Source: Mesorhizobium sp. M4B.F.Ca.ET.203.01.1.1
Lineage (GTDB): Bacteria; Pseudomonadota; Alphaproteobacteria; Rhizobiales; Rhizobiaceae
NCBI RefSeq assembly: GCF_004791025.1
Contig: NZ_SRUO01000005.1
Span: 372,001-436,000 of the forward strand
Direction of reading: 5' to 3'
DNA length: 64,000 bases
A model generated the notes under the pieces. That model searched no databases, was not told the origin of the DNA, and worked only from the letters and a program-made list of their open reading frames with translations. The translations under genes and the position numbers were made by a program. Shown piece after piece: positions 1 to 9,653 of this stretch. Every line of letters starts with the position of its first letter. The stretch's first letter is position 1.

Positions 1-2384
1 GATTGGATGCGCGCGCCATGGCGCTTGCCCAGAATCTCGATCTCGAAGCCGTCGGCCTCGTCGGCGATCTCCCTCGGCACATAGCCCATGGCGACCGACC
101 TTTTCGCGTGATGCGCGTAGCCGCCCGAGGTGACCCAGCCGCGCACGGCGCCATCGAACCAGATCGGCTCATCGCCGATGACGTCGGCATCGGCCGCATC
201 AACGATGAAGGCGCGCAGCCGCAGCTTGCCGCCCTGCTTGCGCTCGGCCAGCGCTGCCGCCTTGCCGATGAAGTCCGCCTCCTTGCCGTAAGCGACGAAA
301 CGGTCGAGGCCGGCTTCCAGCGGCCCGTAAATCGGCCGGTACTCGCGCGCCCATGAGCCGTAGTTCTTCTCCAGCCGCAGCGCATTGAGGGCGCGCGAGC
401 CGAACAGGCCGATGCCGAATTCCTCGCCCGCCGCCGTCAACGCCCCGAATGCGGCGCGCTGATACTCCGGCGCCACCCAGATCTCGTAGCCGAGATCGCC
501 GGTATAGCTAACGCGGCCGACCAGGCAGGGCGCCATGCCGATGTCCATCCTGGCCACCGCCATGAAGGGGAATGCGGCGTTGGAGACATCCGCGCGCGTC
601 ACTTTCGCCAGAACATCCCGCGCCTTCGGTCCGGCGATCGCCAGCCCGGTCAACTTCTGTCCCAGCGCCTCGATGCGCACCGAACCGTTCTTCGGCAGAT
701 GCGCCTCGAACCAGCGCATATGGTATTGCTCGGCGATGCCGGAGCCGGCGATGAACCACTCGCCGTCGTCGATGTTGGCCAGCGTGAAATCGCCGATCAG
801 CCTGCCGTCATTCTTCAGCATCGGCGCCAGCGTCATGCGGCCGCGCTTCGGCAGCTTGCAGGCCAGCATGCGGTCGAGCCAGGCGGCTGCGCCCTCGCCG
901 GTCACCGCGTATTTGGCGAAGTTGGAAATCTCCGCCAGGCCGACGCCGCCGCGCACCGCCGCCACTTCCTTCGCGACATGGTCGAAATCGCTCGAGCGCC
1001 GCCAAGAGAACTCGTCCCTGACGCCGTCAGGGGCATACCAGAGCGGCACCTCCAGCCCGTAGGACACGCCCCATTGCGCGCCCTTGGCCGAGAGGGCGTC
1101 ATAGACCGGCGTCGTCTTCAGCGGCCGTCCGGCCGGCAGTTCCTCGTTGGGGAAGCGGATCGAGAAGCGCCGCGAATAATTTTCGCGCACCTTGGCATTG
1201 GTGTAGGCCATTGTCGCCCAGTCGCCGTAGCGCGCGACATCCATGGCCCAGATGTCGGCGCCGGGGTCGCCCTCGATCATCCAGTTGGACAGCGCCAGCC
1301 CGACGCCACCACCCTGCGAGAAACCAGCCATGACGCCGCAGGCGACCCAGAAGCCCGGCAGGCCACGCACCGGCCCGACCAGCGGATTGCCATCCGGCGC
1401 GAAGGTGAAGGGGCCGTTGATGATCTGCTTGATGCCGGTGTTCTGGAAGGCGGGGAAATGCCGGAAGCCAACCTCCAGCGACGGCGCGATGCGATCGATG
1501 TCCGGCTCCAGCAGTTCATGGCCGAAATTCCACGGGGTCTGGAACTCGGACCACGGCTTGTTGGCCTTCTCGTAGGTGCCCATCAGCATGCCGCCGCGCT
1601 CCTGGCGCAGATAGAGCTCGCCGTCGAAATCGACCGCATGGATGATCTCGGTGCCGGTCTTCCGGTTCCAGGCGGCGACCTCGGGCATGTCCTCGGTGAT
1701 CAGGTACATGTGCTCCATGGCGAGCACCGGCAGTTCGAGGCCGACCATGCGGCCGACCTCGCGCGCCCACAGGCCGCCGGCATTGACGACATGCTCGGCC
1801 ACCACCTCGCCCTTGTTGGTGATGACGCGCCATGAGCCGTCGGGCCGGCGCACGATGTCCTCGACCTTGGTGAAGCGCTCGACCTCCGCACCCAGTTTCC
1901 GGGCCGCTTTGGCATAGGCATGCGTCACGCCGGACGGATCGAGATGGCCATCCTCCTTGTTGCGCACCGCGCCGACGAATTGCTTTGGATCGAGCAGCGG
2001 CATCAGTTCCGCCGCCTCATTGGGCGAGATCTCCTCAAGGTCGATGCCGAGATAGCGGCCCTTGGCGACCACGCCGCGCAGCCAGTCGAGCCGCGCCTCG
2101 GTCGCAGCCAAGAGCACGCCGCCGGTCAGGTGCACACCGGTCGCCTGGCCGGACAATTCCTCGATCTCCTTGTAGAGCGAGATCGTGTATTTCTGCAGCT
2201 TGGCGACGTTGGGGTCGCCATTGATCGTGTGCATGCCGCCGGCCGCGTGCCAGGTCGAGCCCGAGGTCAGTTCGTCGCGCTCCAGCAGCACGACATCGGT
2301 CCAGCCGTGCCGGGCCAGATGGAACAGCACCGAGCATCCGACGACACCGCCGCCAATGACCACGACCTTTGCATGCGATTTCAT
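1..2384 (-). CDS. GcvT-family FAD-dependent demethylase (dimethylglycine/sarcosine dehydrogenase-like), 3' end cut by window
   Basis: Read on the minus strand from an ATG at 2384; 794 codons are open to the window edge, so the C-terminus is missing. The protein starts with a Rossmann FAD motif (VVVIGGGVVG, residues 8-17), then GSTWHAAG around residue 42-49, where the histidine matches the covalent FAD-attachment site of dimethylglycine dehydrogenases. The N-terminal half is a DAO-type oxidase. From about residue 440 the sequence resembles the tetrahydrofolate-binding GcvT/aminomethyltransferase domain. The family oxidatively demethylates N-methyl glycines and passes the one-carbon unit to folate. 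Bacterial members run to about 800-850 residues, so little is missing. It lies 79 bp downstream of the MttB-like gene in the same direction, probably one operon for betaine or methylamine breakdown. Dimethylglycine, sarcosine or another N-methyl amine are all possible substrates. Confidence 0.85.
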   Translation of the reverse strand, partial: MKSHAKVVVIGGGVVGCSVLFHLARHGWTDVVLLERDELTSGSTWHAAGGMHTINGDPNVAKLQKYTISLYKEIEELSGQATGVHLTGGVLLAATEARLDWLRGVVAKGRYLGIDLEEISPNEAAELMPLLDPKQFVGAVRNKEDGHLDPSGVTHAYAKAARKLGAEVERFTKVEDIVRRPDGSWRVITNKGEVVAEHVVNAGGLWAREVGRMVGLELPVLAMEHMYLITEDMPEVAAWNRKTGTEIIHAVDFDGELYLRQERGGMLMGTYEKANKPWSEFQTPWNFGHELLEPDIDRIAPSLEVGFRHFPAFQNTGIKQIINGPFTFAPDGNPLVGPVRGLPGFWVACGVMAGFSQGGGVGLALSNWMIEGDPGADIWAMDVARYGDWATMAYTNAKVRENYSRRFSIRFPNEELPAGRPLKTTPVYDALSAKGAQWGVSYGLEVPLWYAPDGVRDEFSWRRSSDFDHVAKEVAAVRGGVGLAEISNFAKYAVTGEGAAAWLDRMLACKLPKRGRMTLAPMLKNDGRLIGDFTLANIDDGEWFIAGSGIAEQYHMRWFEAHLPKNGSVRIEALGQKLTGLAIAGPKARDVLAKVTRADVSNAAFPFMAVARMDIGMAPCLVGRVSYTGDLGYEIWVAPEYQRAAFGALTAAGEEFGIGLFGSRALNALRLEKNYGSWAREYRPIYGPLEAGLDRFVAYGKEADFIGKAAALAERKQGGKLRLRAFIVDAADADVIGDEPIWFDGAVRGWVTSGGYAHHAKRSVAMGYVPREIADEADGFEIEILGKRHGARIQ

Positions 2385-2463
2385 GGGGTTTTCTCGTTAT
2401 TTCAGTGAGTTGGGAAGATAAGATGAATCGGAAAGGCAGCGCCTCGCGCCGACGCCAAGGAAC

Positions 2464-4011
2464 TCACGGCTCGCCCTGCCCGATCGCTTCCTTGCGGCGC
2501 GCCATATAGGCTTCGAGCGCCTCGCGCACGGCAGGATCCATCGCCGGCTCGGCATACTCCTCCAGCGCCTTCTTCCACAGCCGCGTTGCGCGCGCGGTCG
2601 CGTCGAGGCCATCGGCTTCCTGCCAGGCTTCGTAATTCTGCCAGTTGGAAAGCATCGGCTGGTAGAAGGCGGTGGCGTAGCGCTCCAGCGTATGCGGCTC
2701 GCCGAAGAAATGGCCGCCGGTCGGCACCGCGCCCAATGCCTCGACCGCGAGTTCCCCTTCGTCGACAACGATCGGGCGCAGAAACTCCATCATGTGCTGG
2801 ATCATCTCGACGTCGATGATGAACTTCTCGAACGATGCCGTCAGCCCGCCCTCCTGCCAGCCGGCGGCGTGGTAGACGAGGTTGCCGTGGCCGAGCACCG
2901 CGCCCCATAGCGCCATCAGCGTCTCGTAGGCGCCTTGCGCGTCGGCGGCGTTGGAGGCCGAACCCGGCGTCGTGCGGTACGGCAAATCATAGCGCCGCGC
3001 CAATTGCCCGGAGGCAATGTTGGCCTTGGTGTTTTCCGGCGTGCCGAAGGCCGGGGCGCCCGACTTCATGTCGACATTGGAAGTGAAGGCGCCATACATG
3101 ACCGGCGCGCCGGGCCGGACGAGCTGCGTCAGCACGACGCCGAACAGCGCCTCGGCGTTCTGCTGCGCCAGCGCGCCGGCCAGCGTCACCGGGCTCATCG
3201 CCCCCATCAGCGTGAACGGCGTCACCGCCACCGACTGGCCGAACTCGGCCATGGTCATCAGACCCTCGGCCATCATCTCGTCAAAACGGCGCGGAGAGTT
3301 GACCGAGATGATGGTGGCGATGCCCGGGTCGTCGCGCATCTGATCAAGCGTCAGCCCGCGCGCGATCGCCATCATCTCGATGCCGTCGAGCGCCCTCCCC
3401 CGGCCGATCGCCGAGACATGGAAGCATTTGTCGGTCAGCGTCAGGTTGGCGAAGTAGGTGTCGAGATGGCGCGAATTGGCCGGCAGTTCGATCGGCGCGC
3501 AAACCTGGTTGCCGAGCATGTGGACGCAGTTGAAATGCTGCGCCAGCCGCACGAGGTCTTGATAGTCGCGCAAATTGCCGGCGCGGCGGCCACGCTCCAT
3601 GTCGTGCACGTTGGGCGGCCCGGCGACGAGCGTGAAATTGATCGTGTTGCCGCCGAGATGAATGGCGTGGGCCGAGTTGCGTGGGGTAAGCGCGTAGCTG
3701 GCACGCGTCGTCTTCAGTGCCTCGGCGACCATGCCGCGATCGATGCGGACATTCATCGATGCGTGATCGACCCTGGCACCCGCCTTTTCGAACAGCGCCA
3801 GCGCCCGTGGGCTCATCACCTCGATGCCGAAATTTTCAAGGATATGCATCGAGGCTTCATGGATCGCCTCGATCTGGTCGGCCGAGAGCAGCGCCATCGG
3901 CGGATAGGGGTTGGTCACCCGCCTTGCCGGCAATTGCGGGATCGCGGACGGCCCCCGGTTGCTGGTTCGCTCAGTGCCGCGCTTGCGTCTTGGTTCGGTC
4001 ATGCCGCACAT
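2464..4011 (-). CDS. MttB-like (trimethylamine methyltransferase family) protein, non-pyrrolysine type
   Basis: This 515-residue protein has the MttB-family TIM-barrel character, with motifs such as GPPNVHDMERGRR (about residues 130-142) and LGNQVCAPIELP. The reading frame has no internal amber codon, so it belongs to the non-pyrrolysine branch, some of whose members demethylate glycine betaine or other quaternary amines onto a corrinoid protein. No corrinoid-binding partner is visible beside it. The following gene is a dimethylglycine-dehydrogenase-like enzyme, which fits a quaternary-to-tertiary amine route. The start is uncertain: ATG at 4011 or 4002, neither with a clear ribosome-binding site. 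Substrate is inferred from family and neighbour only. Confidence 0.8.
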   Translation of the reverse strand: MCGMTEPRRKRGTERTSNRGPSAIPQLPARRVTNPYPPMALLSADQIEAIHEASMHILENFGIEVMSPRALALFEKAGARVDHASMNVRIDRGMVAEALKTTRASYALTPRNSAHAIHLGGNTINFTLVAGPPNVHDMERGRRAGNLRDYQDLVRLAQHFNCVHMLGNQVCAPIELPANSRHLDTYFANLTLTDKCFHVSAIGRGRALDGIEMMAIARGLTLDQMRDDPGIATIISVNSPRRFDEMMAEGLMTMAEFGQSVAVTPFTLMGAMSPVTLAGALAQQNAEALFGVVLTQLVRPGAPVMYGAFTSNVDMKSGAPAFGTPENTKANIASGQLARRYDLPYRTTPGSASNAADAQGAYETLMALWGAVLGHGNLVYHAAGWQEGGLTASFEKFIIDVEMIQHMMEFLRPIVVDEGELAVEALGAVPTGGHFFGEPHTLERYATAFYQPMLSNWQNYEAWQEADGLDATARATRLWKKALEEYAEPAMDPAVREALEAYMARRKEAIGQGEP

Positions 4012-4219
4012 CAGAGCGCCGGCACGAAAGCGCGGCTGTCAGAAATCCGCCGTTTGCGGGCGTGATTTTAGCCAAGGCGGCATTTCTGGAATTCCATTGC
4101 GACAAAAGCGACATCGAGAGTCGAAATTATAATACCGGCCCGGAGCGGCGACGGTGGCTCCCCAGCCGTTAAGAAACGCCGCAAGAATCCCTTTATGTTT
4201 TCGGCCTATTCGTCTGCCG

Positions 4220-4816
4220 ATGCGTAGGTCGAGTTTTAGTAAAATTGTAGCCTTCACCGTGCTGCTGGCGTTGGCGCTTTCGGCCTGCGCGACGCCGCCG
4301 AGCCATATCAACGATGTCTGCGCCGTCTTCGACCAGAATGACGGCTGGTTCGACAACTGGCAGGCGGCGGCCGAGCGCGCCGAGCAGAAATATGGCGTGC
4401 CGGTGCCGGTGCTGATGGCGACGGTGCGCAAGGAATCCGGCTTCAAGAGCAATGCCAGGCCGCCGCGCACCAAGCTGCTTGGCTTCATCCCGTGGAAACA
4501 CGTCTCGTCGGCCACGGGCTTCTCGCAGGCGCTCGACGGCACCTGGTCGCAGTACCAGAGCGAGACCGGCAACTGGGCGGCGCGCCGCACCCGCTTTGCC
4601 GACGCGGTCGACTTCGTCGGTTGGTATCATTCCAAGACCGCCGACACCTACGGCGTCGCCCGCACCGACACCTACAATCTTTATCTCGCCTATTATCTTG
4701 GCTGGACGGCTTACGGTCGCGGCAATCGCGGCGATGCCGGCGTGCAAAACTACGCCCGCGCCACCGACAAGATGGCGCAGGACTATGCGGCGCAGCTACG
4801 GCAATGTGGAAACTAG
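4220..4816 (+). CDS. small transglycosylase-like (SLT domain) lipoprotein
   Basis: The 198-residue product starts at the ATG at 4220, chosen because it opens a lipoprotein signal (MRRSSF, hydrophobic stretch, then LSAC, with Cys24 as probable lipidation site). The mature part contains ATVRKESGFKSNA, with the catalytic-type glutamate of lytic transglycosylases, and later TGFSQALDGTWSQY and YLAYYLGWTAYGRG, which fit the SLT fold. It probably acts on peptidoglycan from a membrane-anchored position in the periplasm. It is monocistronic and converges on the ABC ATPase gene to its right, with only 12 bp between the stops. An upstream in-frame ATG at 4154 would add 22 residues before the signal peptide and is unlikely. 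Confidence 0.75.
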   Translation: MRRSSFSKIVAFTVLLALALSACATPPSHINDVCAVFDQNDGWFDNWQAAAERAEQKYGVPVPVLMATVRKESGFKSNARPPRTKLLGFIPWKHVSSATGFSQALDGTWSQYQSETGNWAARRTRFADAVDFVGWYHSKTADTYGVARTDTYNLYLAYYLGWTAYGRGNRGDAGVQNYARATDKMAQDYAAQLRQCGN

Positions 4817-4828
4817 CCCCTTCCGGTA

Positions 4829-7159
4829 TTAGTGCCGCCTTGTCGTATCTTTCGGCTTTTTAGCACCGGTTTCGGAAGTCTCGTCGCGCACTTTGTTGCG
4901 ACGGGCTCGCATTCCAGCCTGGTCCTGCTCCACGGCCTCGCCGATCTGGTCCGCTTCGGGAGTCGACGATTTGCCACGTGGTCGGTTGGGCGCCGTTCCT
5001 GTCAAACCCGGCCCCGCGCCGTGCACATCTTCCGGCACGCCCTCATGCGCGGCGTGCTCCTTGTCGAACTTGATCACCTGATCCATCTTCGCCAGCACGT
5101 CATCGGCAAGCCAGCACAGGCTCATATGGCCGTCGCCGAGGTTCTTCACCGGCGGCACCTTGGTCTCGCATAGATTGTCCGGCACCAGCTTCTTGTAGCC
5201 GCAGCGCGTCTGGAACGGACAGCCGGTCGGCGGGTTCATCGCCGACGGAATGTCGCCCTCGAGCACGATGTGCTTCTTGACCACGCTGGTGTCGGCGATC
5301 GGGATCGCCGACAGCAGCGCCTCGGTATAGGGATGGTAGGGCGGCGAGAAGATCTGGTCGGTCGTCCCCTGCTCGACGATATAGCCGAGATACATGACGA
5401 CGACGCGGTCGGCGATGTAGCGTACCACCGACAGATCGTGGCTGATGAACAGCATCGTCGTCTTGTTCTTGCGCTGGATGTCCATCAACAGCTCGGTCAC
5501 CGCCGCCTGCACCGAGACGTCGAGCGCCGAGACCGGCTCGTCGGCCACCACCACCTTGGCATCGCCGGCAAAGGCGCGCGCCACGCCGATGCGCTGCTTT
5601 TGGCCGCCCGAAAGCTGGCGCGGCTTGCGGGTCTCGAAGGCCCGCGGCAGCTTCACCAGGTCGAGCAGCTCCAGCATCCGCTTGCGGCGTTCGGCCACCG
5701 TCTTGCCGACATTGAATTTCTCCAGCGTGCGGATGATCTGCGAACCGACCGAGTGGCTGGGGTTCAGCGTATCGAACGGGTTCTGGAACACCATCTGGAT
5801 TGACGACACCGTCTCGACGTTGCGGCTCTCGATGCCGGTCGACTGGATCTCCTTGTTGCCGAGGGTCACGCTGCCGGAGCTCGCCGTCTCCAGCCCGAGC
5901 AGCACCTTGGCCAGCGTCGACTTTCCGCAGCCGGATTCGCCGACGATGGCCACCGTCTCGGATTCGCGCGCCTCGAAGGAGATCGTCTCGTTGGCCTTGA
6001 CGACGCGGCCCTCGCTGGAGCCGAACACTTCGCTGCCGCCGACCCTGTAGTATTTCTTGAGGTCCTGGATCTTGAGCACGGGCGCGCCGGGCTCGACCTT
6101 CTCATTGACCTTCTTGGCGCCCGGTGGCAGCGCCTCCCAGTCGATCTCGTTGAAGCGCACGCAGCGCGAGAAATGGCCCTCATGGCCATCGACTGCGATC
6201 ATCGGGATTTCGGCGGCGTTGCAGACGCCCTCGACGAAATGGTGGCAGCGCGGGCCGAAGTTGCAGCCCTTCGGCCGCTCGTGCGGCAACGGCAACTGGC
6301 CGGGGATCGAGATCAGCGGCCGGGAATTCTTGTCCGCGCCGGGCAGCGGGATCGAGCGGAACAACCCTTGCGTATAGGGGTGGCGCATCCGGTCGAACAC
6401 GTCCTTGATCTTGCCGGTCTCCACCGCCTCGCCCGAATACATCACCGTGATCTTGTCGCAGGTCTCCAGGATGAGACCCAGATTGTGCGACACGAAGATC
6501 ATCGAGGTGCCGAACTTCTCGCCCAGCCCCTTGACCAGGTCGACGATGCCCGCCTCCACCGTCACGTCGAGCGCCGTGGTCGGTTCGTCGAGCAGAAGCA
6601 GCGCCGGCTTCGACAACAGCGCCATGGCGATGACGATGCGCTGCTGCTGGCCGCCCGAGAGCTGGTGCGGGTAGGAGCGCATCATGCGCTCGGGATCCGG
6701 CAGCTTCACCGCGCGCACCATTTCCAGCGCTCTGCTGTAGGCCTCCTCCTTCGACACTTTGTCGTGGATCAGCGGCACTTCCATCAGCTGCTGGCCGATC
6801 TTCATCGCCGGGTTAAGGCTCGCCATCGGCTCCTGGTAGATCATGGCGATCTTGTTGCCGCGGATGGCGCGCAGCTCATCCTCGGACAACTCGCCCATGT
6901 CCTTGCCCTGGAACTTGATCTTGCCGCCGACGATCTTTCCGATGTTGGAGAGGTCGCGCATGATGCCGAGCGACACGGTCGACTTGCCGCAACCGGACTC
7001 GCCGACGATGCCCATCGCCTCGCCGGGCATGACCGTGCAGGAAAAGTCCATGACGGCCGGTATCTCGCCCTTGCGGGTGAAGAAGGAGATCGACAGGTTC
7101 TCGATCTCGATGATCGGCCCAGGGGTCGGCTTGCCGGGATTTCGAACTGCCTCGTTCAT
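4829..7159 (-). CDS. fused dual-ATPase subunit of peptide-type ABC importer (DppD-DppF fusion)
   Basis: The 776-residue protein joins two complete ABC ATPases of the oligopeptide/dipeptide class. Each has a Walker A (GESGCGKST) and signature motif (LSGGQQQRI in the first half, LSGGQKQRI in the second), and each is followed by the cysteine-rich oligopeptide-transporter C-terminal segment (for example CNFGPRCHH and CPFQTRCGY). It energises the two permeases encoded upstream. The start is the ATG at 7159, which has GGAGCG just upstream; an earlier TTG is less likely. The last 80 or so residues form a charged low-complexity tail that typical family members lack. It is the last gene of the importer operon, separated from the permease by a palindromic repeat. 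Confidence 0.92.
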   Translation of the reverse strand: MNEAVRNPGKPTPGPIIEIENLSISFFTRKGEIPAVMDFSCTVMPGEAMGIVGESGCGKSTVSLGIMRDLSNIGKIVGGKIKFQGKDMGELSEDELRAIRGNKIAMIYQEPMASLNPAMKIGQQLMEVPLIHDKVSKEEAYSRALEMVRAVKLPDPERMMRSYPHQLSGGQQQRIVIAMALLSKPALLLLDEPTTALDVTVEAGIVDLVKGLGEKFGTSMIFVSHNLGLILETCDKITVMYSGEAVETGKIKDVFDRMRHPYTQGLFRSIPLPGADKNSRPLISIPGQLPLPHERPKGCNFGPRCHHFVEGVCNAAEIPMIAVDGHEGHFSRCVRFNEIDWEALPPGAKKVNEKVEPGAPVLKIQDLKKYYRVGGSEVFGSSEGRVVKANETISFEARESETVAIVGESGCGKSTLAKVLLGLETASSGSVTLGNKEIQSTGIESRNVETVSSIQMVFQNPFDTLNPSHSVGSQIIRTLEKFNVGKTVAERRKRMLELLDLVKLPRAFETRKPRQLSGGQKQRIGVARAFAGDAKVVVADEPVSALDVSVQAAVTELLMDIQRKNKTTMLFISHDLSVVRYIADRVVVMYLGYIVEQGTTDQIFSPPYHPYTEALLSAIPIADTSVVKKHIVLEGDIPSAMNPPTGCPFQTRCGYKKLVPDNLCETKVPPVKNLGDGHMSLCWLADDVLAKMDQVIKFDKEHAAHEGVPEDVHGAGPGLTGTAPNRPRGKSSTPEADQIGEAVEQDQAGMRARRNKVRDETSETGAKKPKDTTRRH

Positions 7160-7190
7160 GGGTCGCTCCAATCCTTGGTCTCTCTAGTTG

Positions 7191-7237
7191 AGCATGATCT
7201 AGTCCGAAAACCGGGTAACACCTTTCGGGATCATGCT
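7191..7237. repeat. short palindromic intergenic repeat
   Basis: The 47-bp element has perfect 8-bp ends (AGCATGAT and ATCATGCT) around a CCGAAAACCGGG/CCTTTCGGG-like inner stem. It lies between the dppC-like permease and the fused ATPase gene. Its form matches a class of small palindromes common between rhizobial genes. It could form an mRNA hairpin and alter the ratio of permease to ATPase. Confidence 0.65.
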
Positions 7238-7259
7238 TGGGGCCCTTCGACCCCCGCCA

Positions 7260-8417
7260 TCAATCCTTCATCGACTGTTCGCGCAGGGAATCGGCCAGAA
7301 GGTTCAGCCCCAGCACGAACGACATCAGCGCGATCGTCGGCGGCAGCGCTGGGTGGATGAAGGAGCGCAGCAGCCGGCTGGCGTCCTTGATCGCCGTGCC
7401 CCAGTCCGGGCTCTCTGGCGCCAACCCGAGGCCGAAATAGCCGAGCGTGCCGAGCAGGATCGTGGTGTAGCCGATGCGCAGGCAGGCATCGACGATCAGC
7501 GGCCCGCGTGCGTTGGGCAGGATTTCCCACAGCATGATGTACCACGGCGATTCACCGCGCGTCTGCGCCGCCGCCACATAGTCGCGCGTCTTGATATCCA
7601 TGGTCAGTCCGCGCACGATGCGGAACACGCCGGGGCTGGAGGCGAACACCACCGCCACGAAGATGTTGAGCTGGTTGGGATCGATATGCACGATCTTCAG
7701 CGGATCGGCGTCGAAGACAAGGCCGGCATAGATCCAGCCGCCGATGACGAGCGTCAGCCCTAGCAGGATATAGAGGCGGTCGGGGCGGTTCTTGTAGCGG
7801 GTCCAGAACAAGACGCTGAAGAAGATGATCGGGAACAGGAAGAACAGCCCGGCCATCGCATAGGGGATCGGCGTGTCCATGATGCCGGGCGTCACCAGCA
7901 GGTAGAACAGCAGGATCACTGGGAAGGCGAGCACCAGATTGGCGAGGAAGGACAGGAATGTGTCGATCCTGCCGCCGTAGTACCCGGCCGGCAGGCCGAG
8001 CGTGATGCCGACCATCAGCGCGAAGCCGGTGGCCGCCGGCGCGATGATCAGCACGATCTGGCTGCCGAACACCATGCGCGAGAACACGTCGCGGGCGAGC
8101 TTGTCGCCGCCGAAATAGTAGATGAGTTTCGAGGTCGGCTCGATCGCGCCAGGCAGCGCGTCCTTCATCACCGGCACCTGCGCCAGCGGATCGAAGGGCG
8201 AGATGGTCGAAGCGAAGATCGCCGTGAACAGCCAGAACAGGCAGATGCCGACGCCGACGATGCCGACGCCGCTGTCGAAGAGCTGGCCGTAGAGGCCGAG
8301 CTTCTTTTTGTAGACGAAGCTCGCCCCCAGGACGATGGCGAGCGCTATCCAGACCGGCCAGAACCGCGAGATGACGCCGAGCACGACATTGAAGGCACTG
8401 ATATATTCGAGCTGCAT
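7260..8417 (-). CDS. peptide-type ABC importer permease (DppC/OppC-like)
   Basis: This 385-residue inner-membrane protein has several hydrophobic spans and the permease EAA-type loop near AAAQTRGESPWYIMLWEILPNARGPL (about residues 285-310), which contacts the ATPase. The C-terminal part LLGTLGYFGLGLAPESPDWG is typical of the DppC/OppC branch. It begins 12 bp after the DppB-like gene with a GGGGGCG ribosome-binding site, so the two are cotranslated. It is longer than the usual DppC (about 300) because it has extra membrane segments and a loop in the middle (about residues 185-240). Confidence 0.92.
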   Translation of the reverse strand: MQLEYISAFNVVLGVISRFWPVWIALAIVLGASFVYKKKLGLYGQLFDSGVGIVGVGICLFWLFTAIFASTISPFDPLAQVPVMKDALPGAIEPTSKLIYYFGGDKLARDVFSRMVFGSQIVLIIAPAATGFALMVGITLGLPAGYYGGRIDTFLSFLANLVLAFPVILLFYLLVTPGIMDTPIPYAMAGLFFLFPIIFFSVLFWTRYKNRPDRLYILLGLTLVIGGWIYAGLVFDADPLKIVHIDPNQLNIFVAVVFASSPGVFRIVRGLTMDIKTRDYVAAAQTRGESPWYIMLWEILPNARGPLIVDACLRIGYTTILLGTLGYFGLGLAPESPDWGTAIKDASRLLRSFIHPALPPTIALMSFVLGLNLLADSLREQSMKD

Positions 8418-8429
8418 CCGCTTCGCCCC

Positions 8430-9464
8430 CTACTGAACTCTGATGCGCGGATTGAGAAACGCGTAGCCGACATCGGAGATGAGCTGCGTGATCAAGACGA
8501 TGAACACCGAGACCAGCGAGCAGCCGAGCAGAAGGTCGATGTCGTTGTTGCCGGCAGCCTCCACCAGCGTGTAGCCGAAGCCCTGGTAGCGGAACATCAC
8601 CTCGACGATGACGACGCCGGTGAGCAGCCAGGGGAATTGCAGCATGATGACGGTGAACGGCGCGATCAGCGCGTTGCGCAGCGCGTGCTTGACCACCACG
8701 CTGCCGAAGGAGAGGCCCTTGAGGCGGGCCGTGCGGATATATTGCTGCGTCATCACCTCGACCATCGAGGCGCGGGTCATGCGGGCAATGTAACCGATGC
8801 CGTAGATCGCCAGCGTCATCACAGGCAGCGTGAAATTATAGAAGGTGATGCCTTGGCTAGCCGAGGCGGCCGAGCCGTTCAGCCAGCCGAGCCAGGACGC
8901 GAAGATGACGGTGAAGATGACGCCGGAAACATATTCCGGCGTCGCCGTCGACGCGATCGAGGCGACCGACAGCGTGCGGTCGGTGCGCGAGCCCTCGCGC
9001 ATGCCGGCCAGGATGCCGATCAAGAGCGAGATCGGCACCATCACCGCAAGCACGCATAACATCAGGATGCCGGTGGCGCTGAGCGCCGGGAACAGCTTCG
9101 AGGCCACGGTCGTCTTGAACTTGGTCGAACAGCCGAAATCGCCCTGCAGCACGCCGGAGAATGTCGGCTCGACCGGATCGTTGCAGAAGGCGAAACGCTG
9201 CGTCGGCTTGCCCGTCGCCGGGTCGGTCACCGGCTGCTTGGGCAGCACGCCCAGCCACTGGCCATAGCGGACGAAGAAATTCTGCCGGTAGCCGTGGTTG
9301 ACCAGCCAGTCCTCGAGCTGCTCGGCAGATGTGTGCATTTCGGTCTGGCTGATCGCCAGCTTCTTCAGGTTCGGGTTGAGATTGATCAGGAAGAAGACGA
9401 TCAGTGTCAGGCACAGCATCGTCAATGCCATCGTGCCAAGACGCCTGAGGATGAAAGAAAGCAT
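8430..9464 (-). CDS. peptide-type ABC importer permease (DppB/OppB-like)
   Basis: The 344-residue inner-membrane protein starts MLSFILRRLGTMALTML, the usual DppB start with a first transmembrane helix. The ATPase-contact loop TARLKGLSFGSVVVKHALRNA lies near residues 243-263. Between the first two membrane helices is a periplasmic region of about 80 residues, including KQPVTDPATGKPTQRF, larger than in the standard family. The ATG has an AGGGGG ribosome-binding site. It pairs with the DppC-like subunit directly downstream. Confidence 0.92.
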   Translation of the reverse strand: MLSFILRRLGTMALTMLCLTLIVFFLINLNPNLKKLAISQTEMHTSAEQLEDWLVNHGYRQNFFVRYGQWLGVLPKQPVTDPATGKPTQRFAFCNDPVEPTFSGVLQGDFGCSTKFKTTVASKLFPALSATGILMLCVLAVMVPISLLIGILAGMREGSRTDRTLSVASIASTATPEYVSGVIFTVIFASWLGWLNGSAASASQGITFYNFTLPVMTLAIYGIGYIARMTRASMVEVMTQQYIRTARLKGLSFGSVVVKHALRNALIAPFTVIMLQFPWLLTGVVIVEVMFRYQGFGYTLVEAAGNNDIDLLLGCSLVSVFIVLITQLISDVGYAFLNPRIRVQ

Positions 9465-9653
9465 GGCGGCCCCCTGCCGGTCTGGTTGGGGTTGGAGCCT
9501 GTCTGCGAACCAGATCGGCCTCTAGCGGCCGGGCTGCCTTTCAAACGGACCCTCGGATGCGATCAACCCTGTTTTTCGTTGCACGCCGTTGCCGGATGAA
9601 TCCACGCCGTCTCAAGGCGCCGGCTTCCGGTTCCTGCATTGTGCGGGGAGTGA

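Noticed and set aside
699..1835. A 378-codon plus-strand frame near the left edge
   Set aside because: It is antisense to the GcvT-type demethylase, whose minus-strand frame is open to the window edge and carries FAD and GcvT motifs.
2464..4011. Pyrrolysine-containing trimethylamine methyltransferase
   Set aside because: The frame has no internal amber codon, so it is the non-pyrrolysine type.
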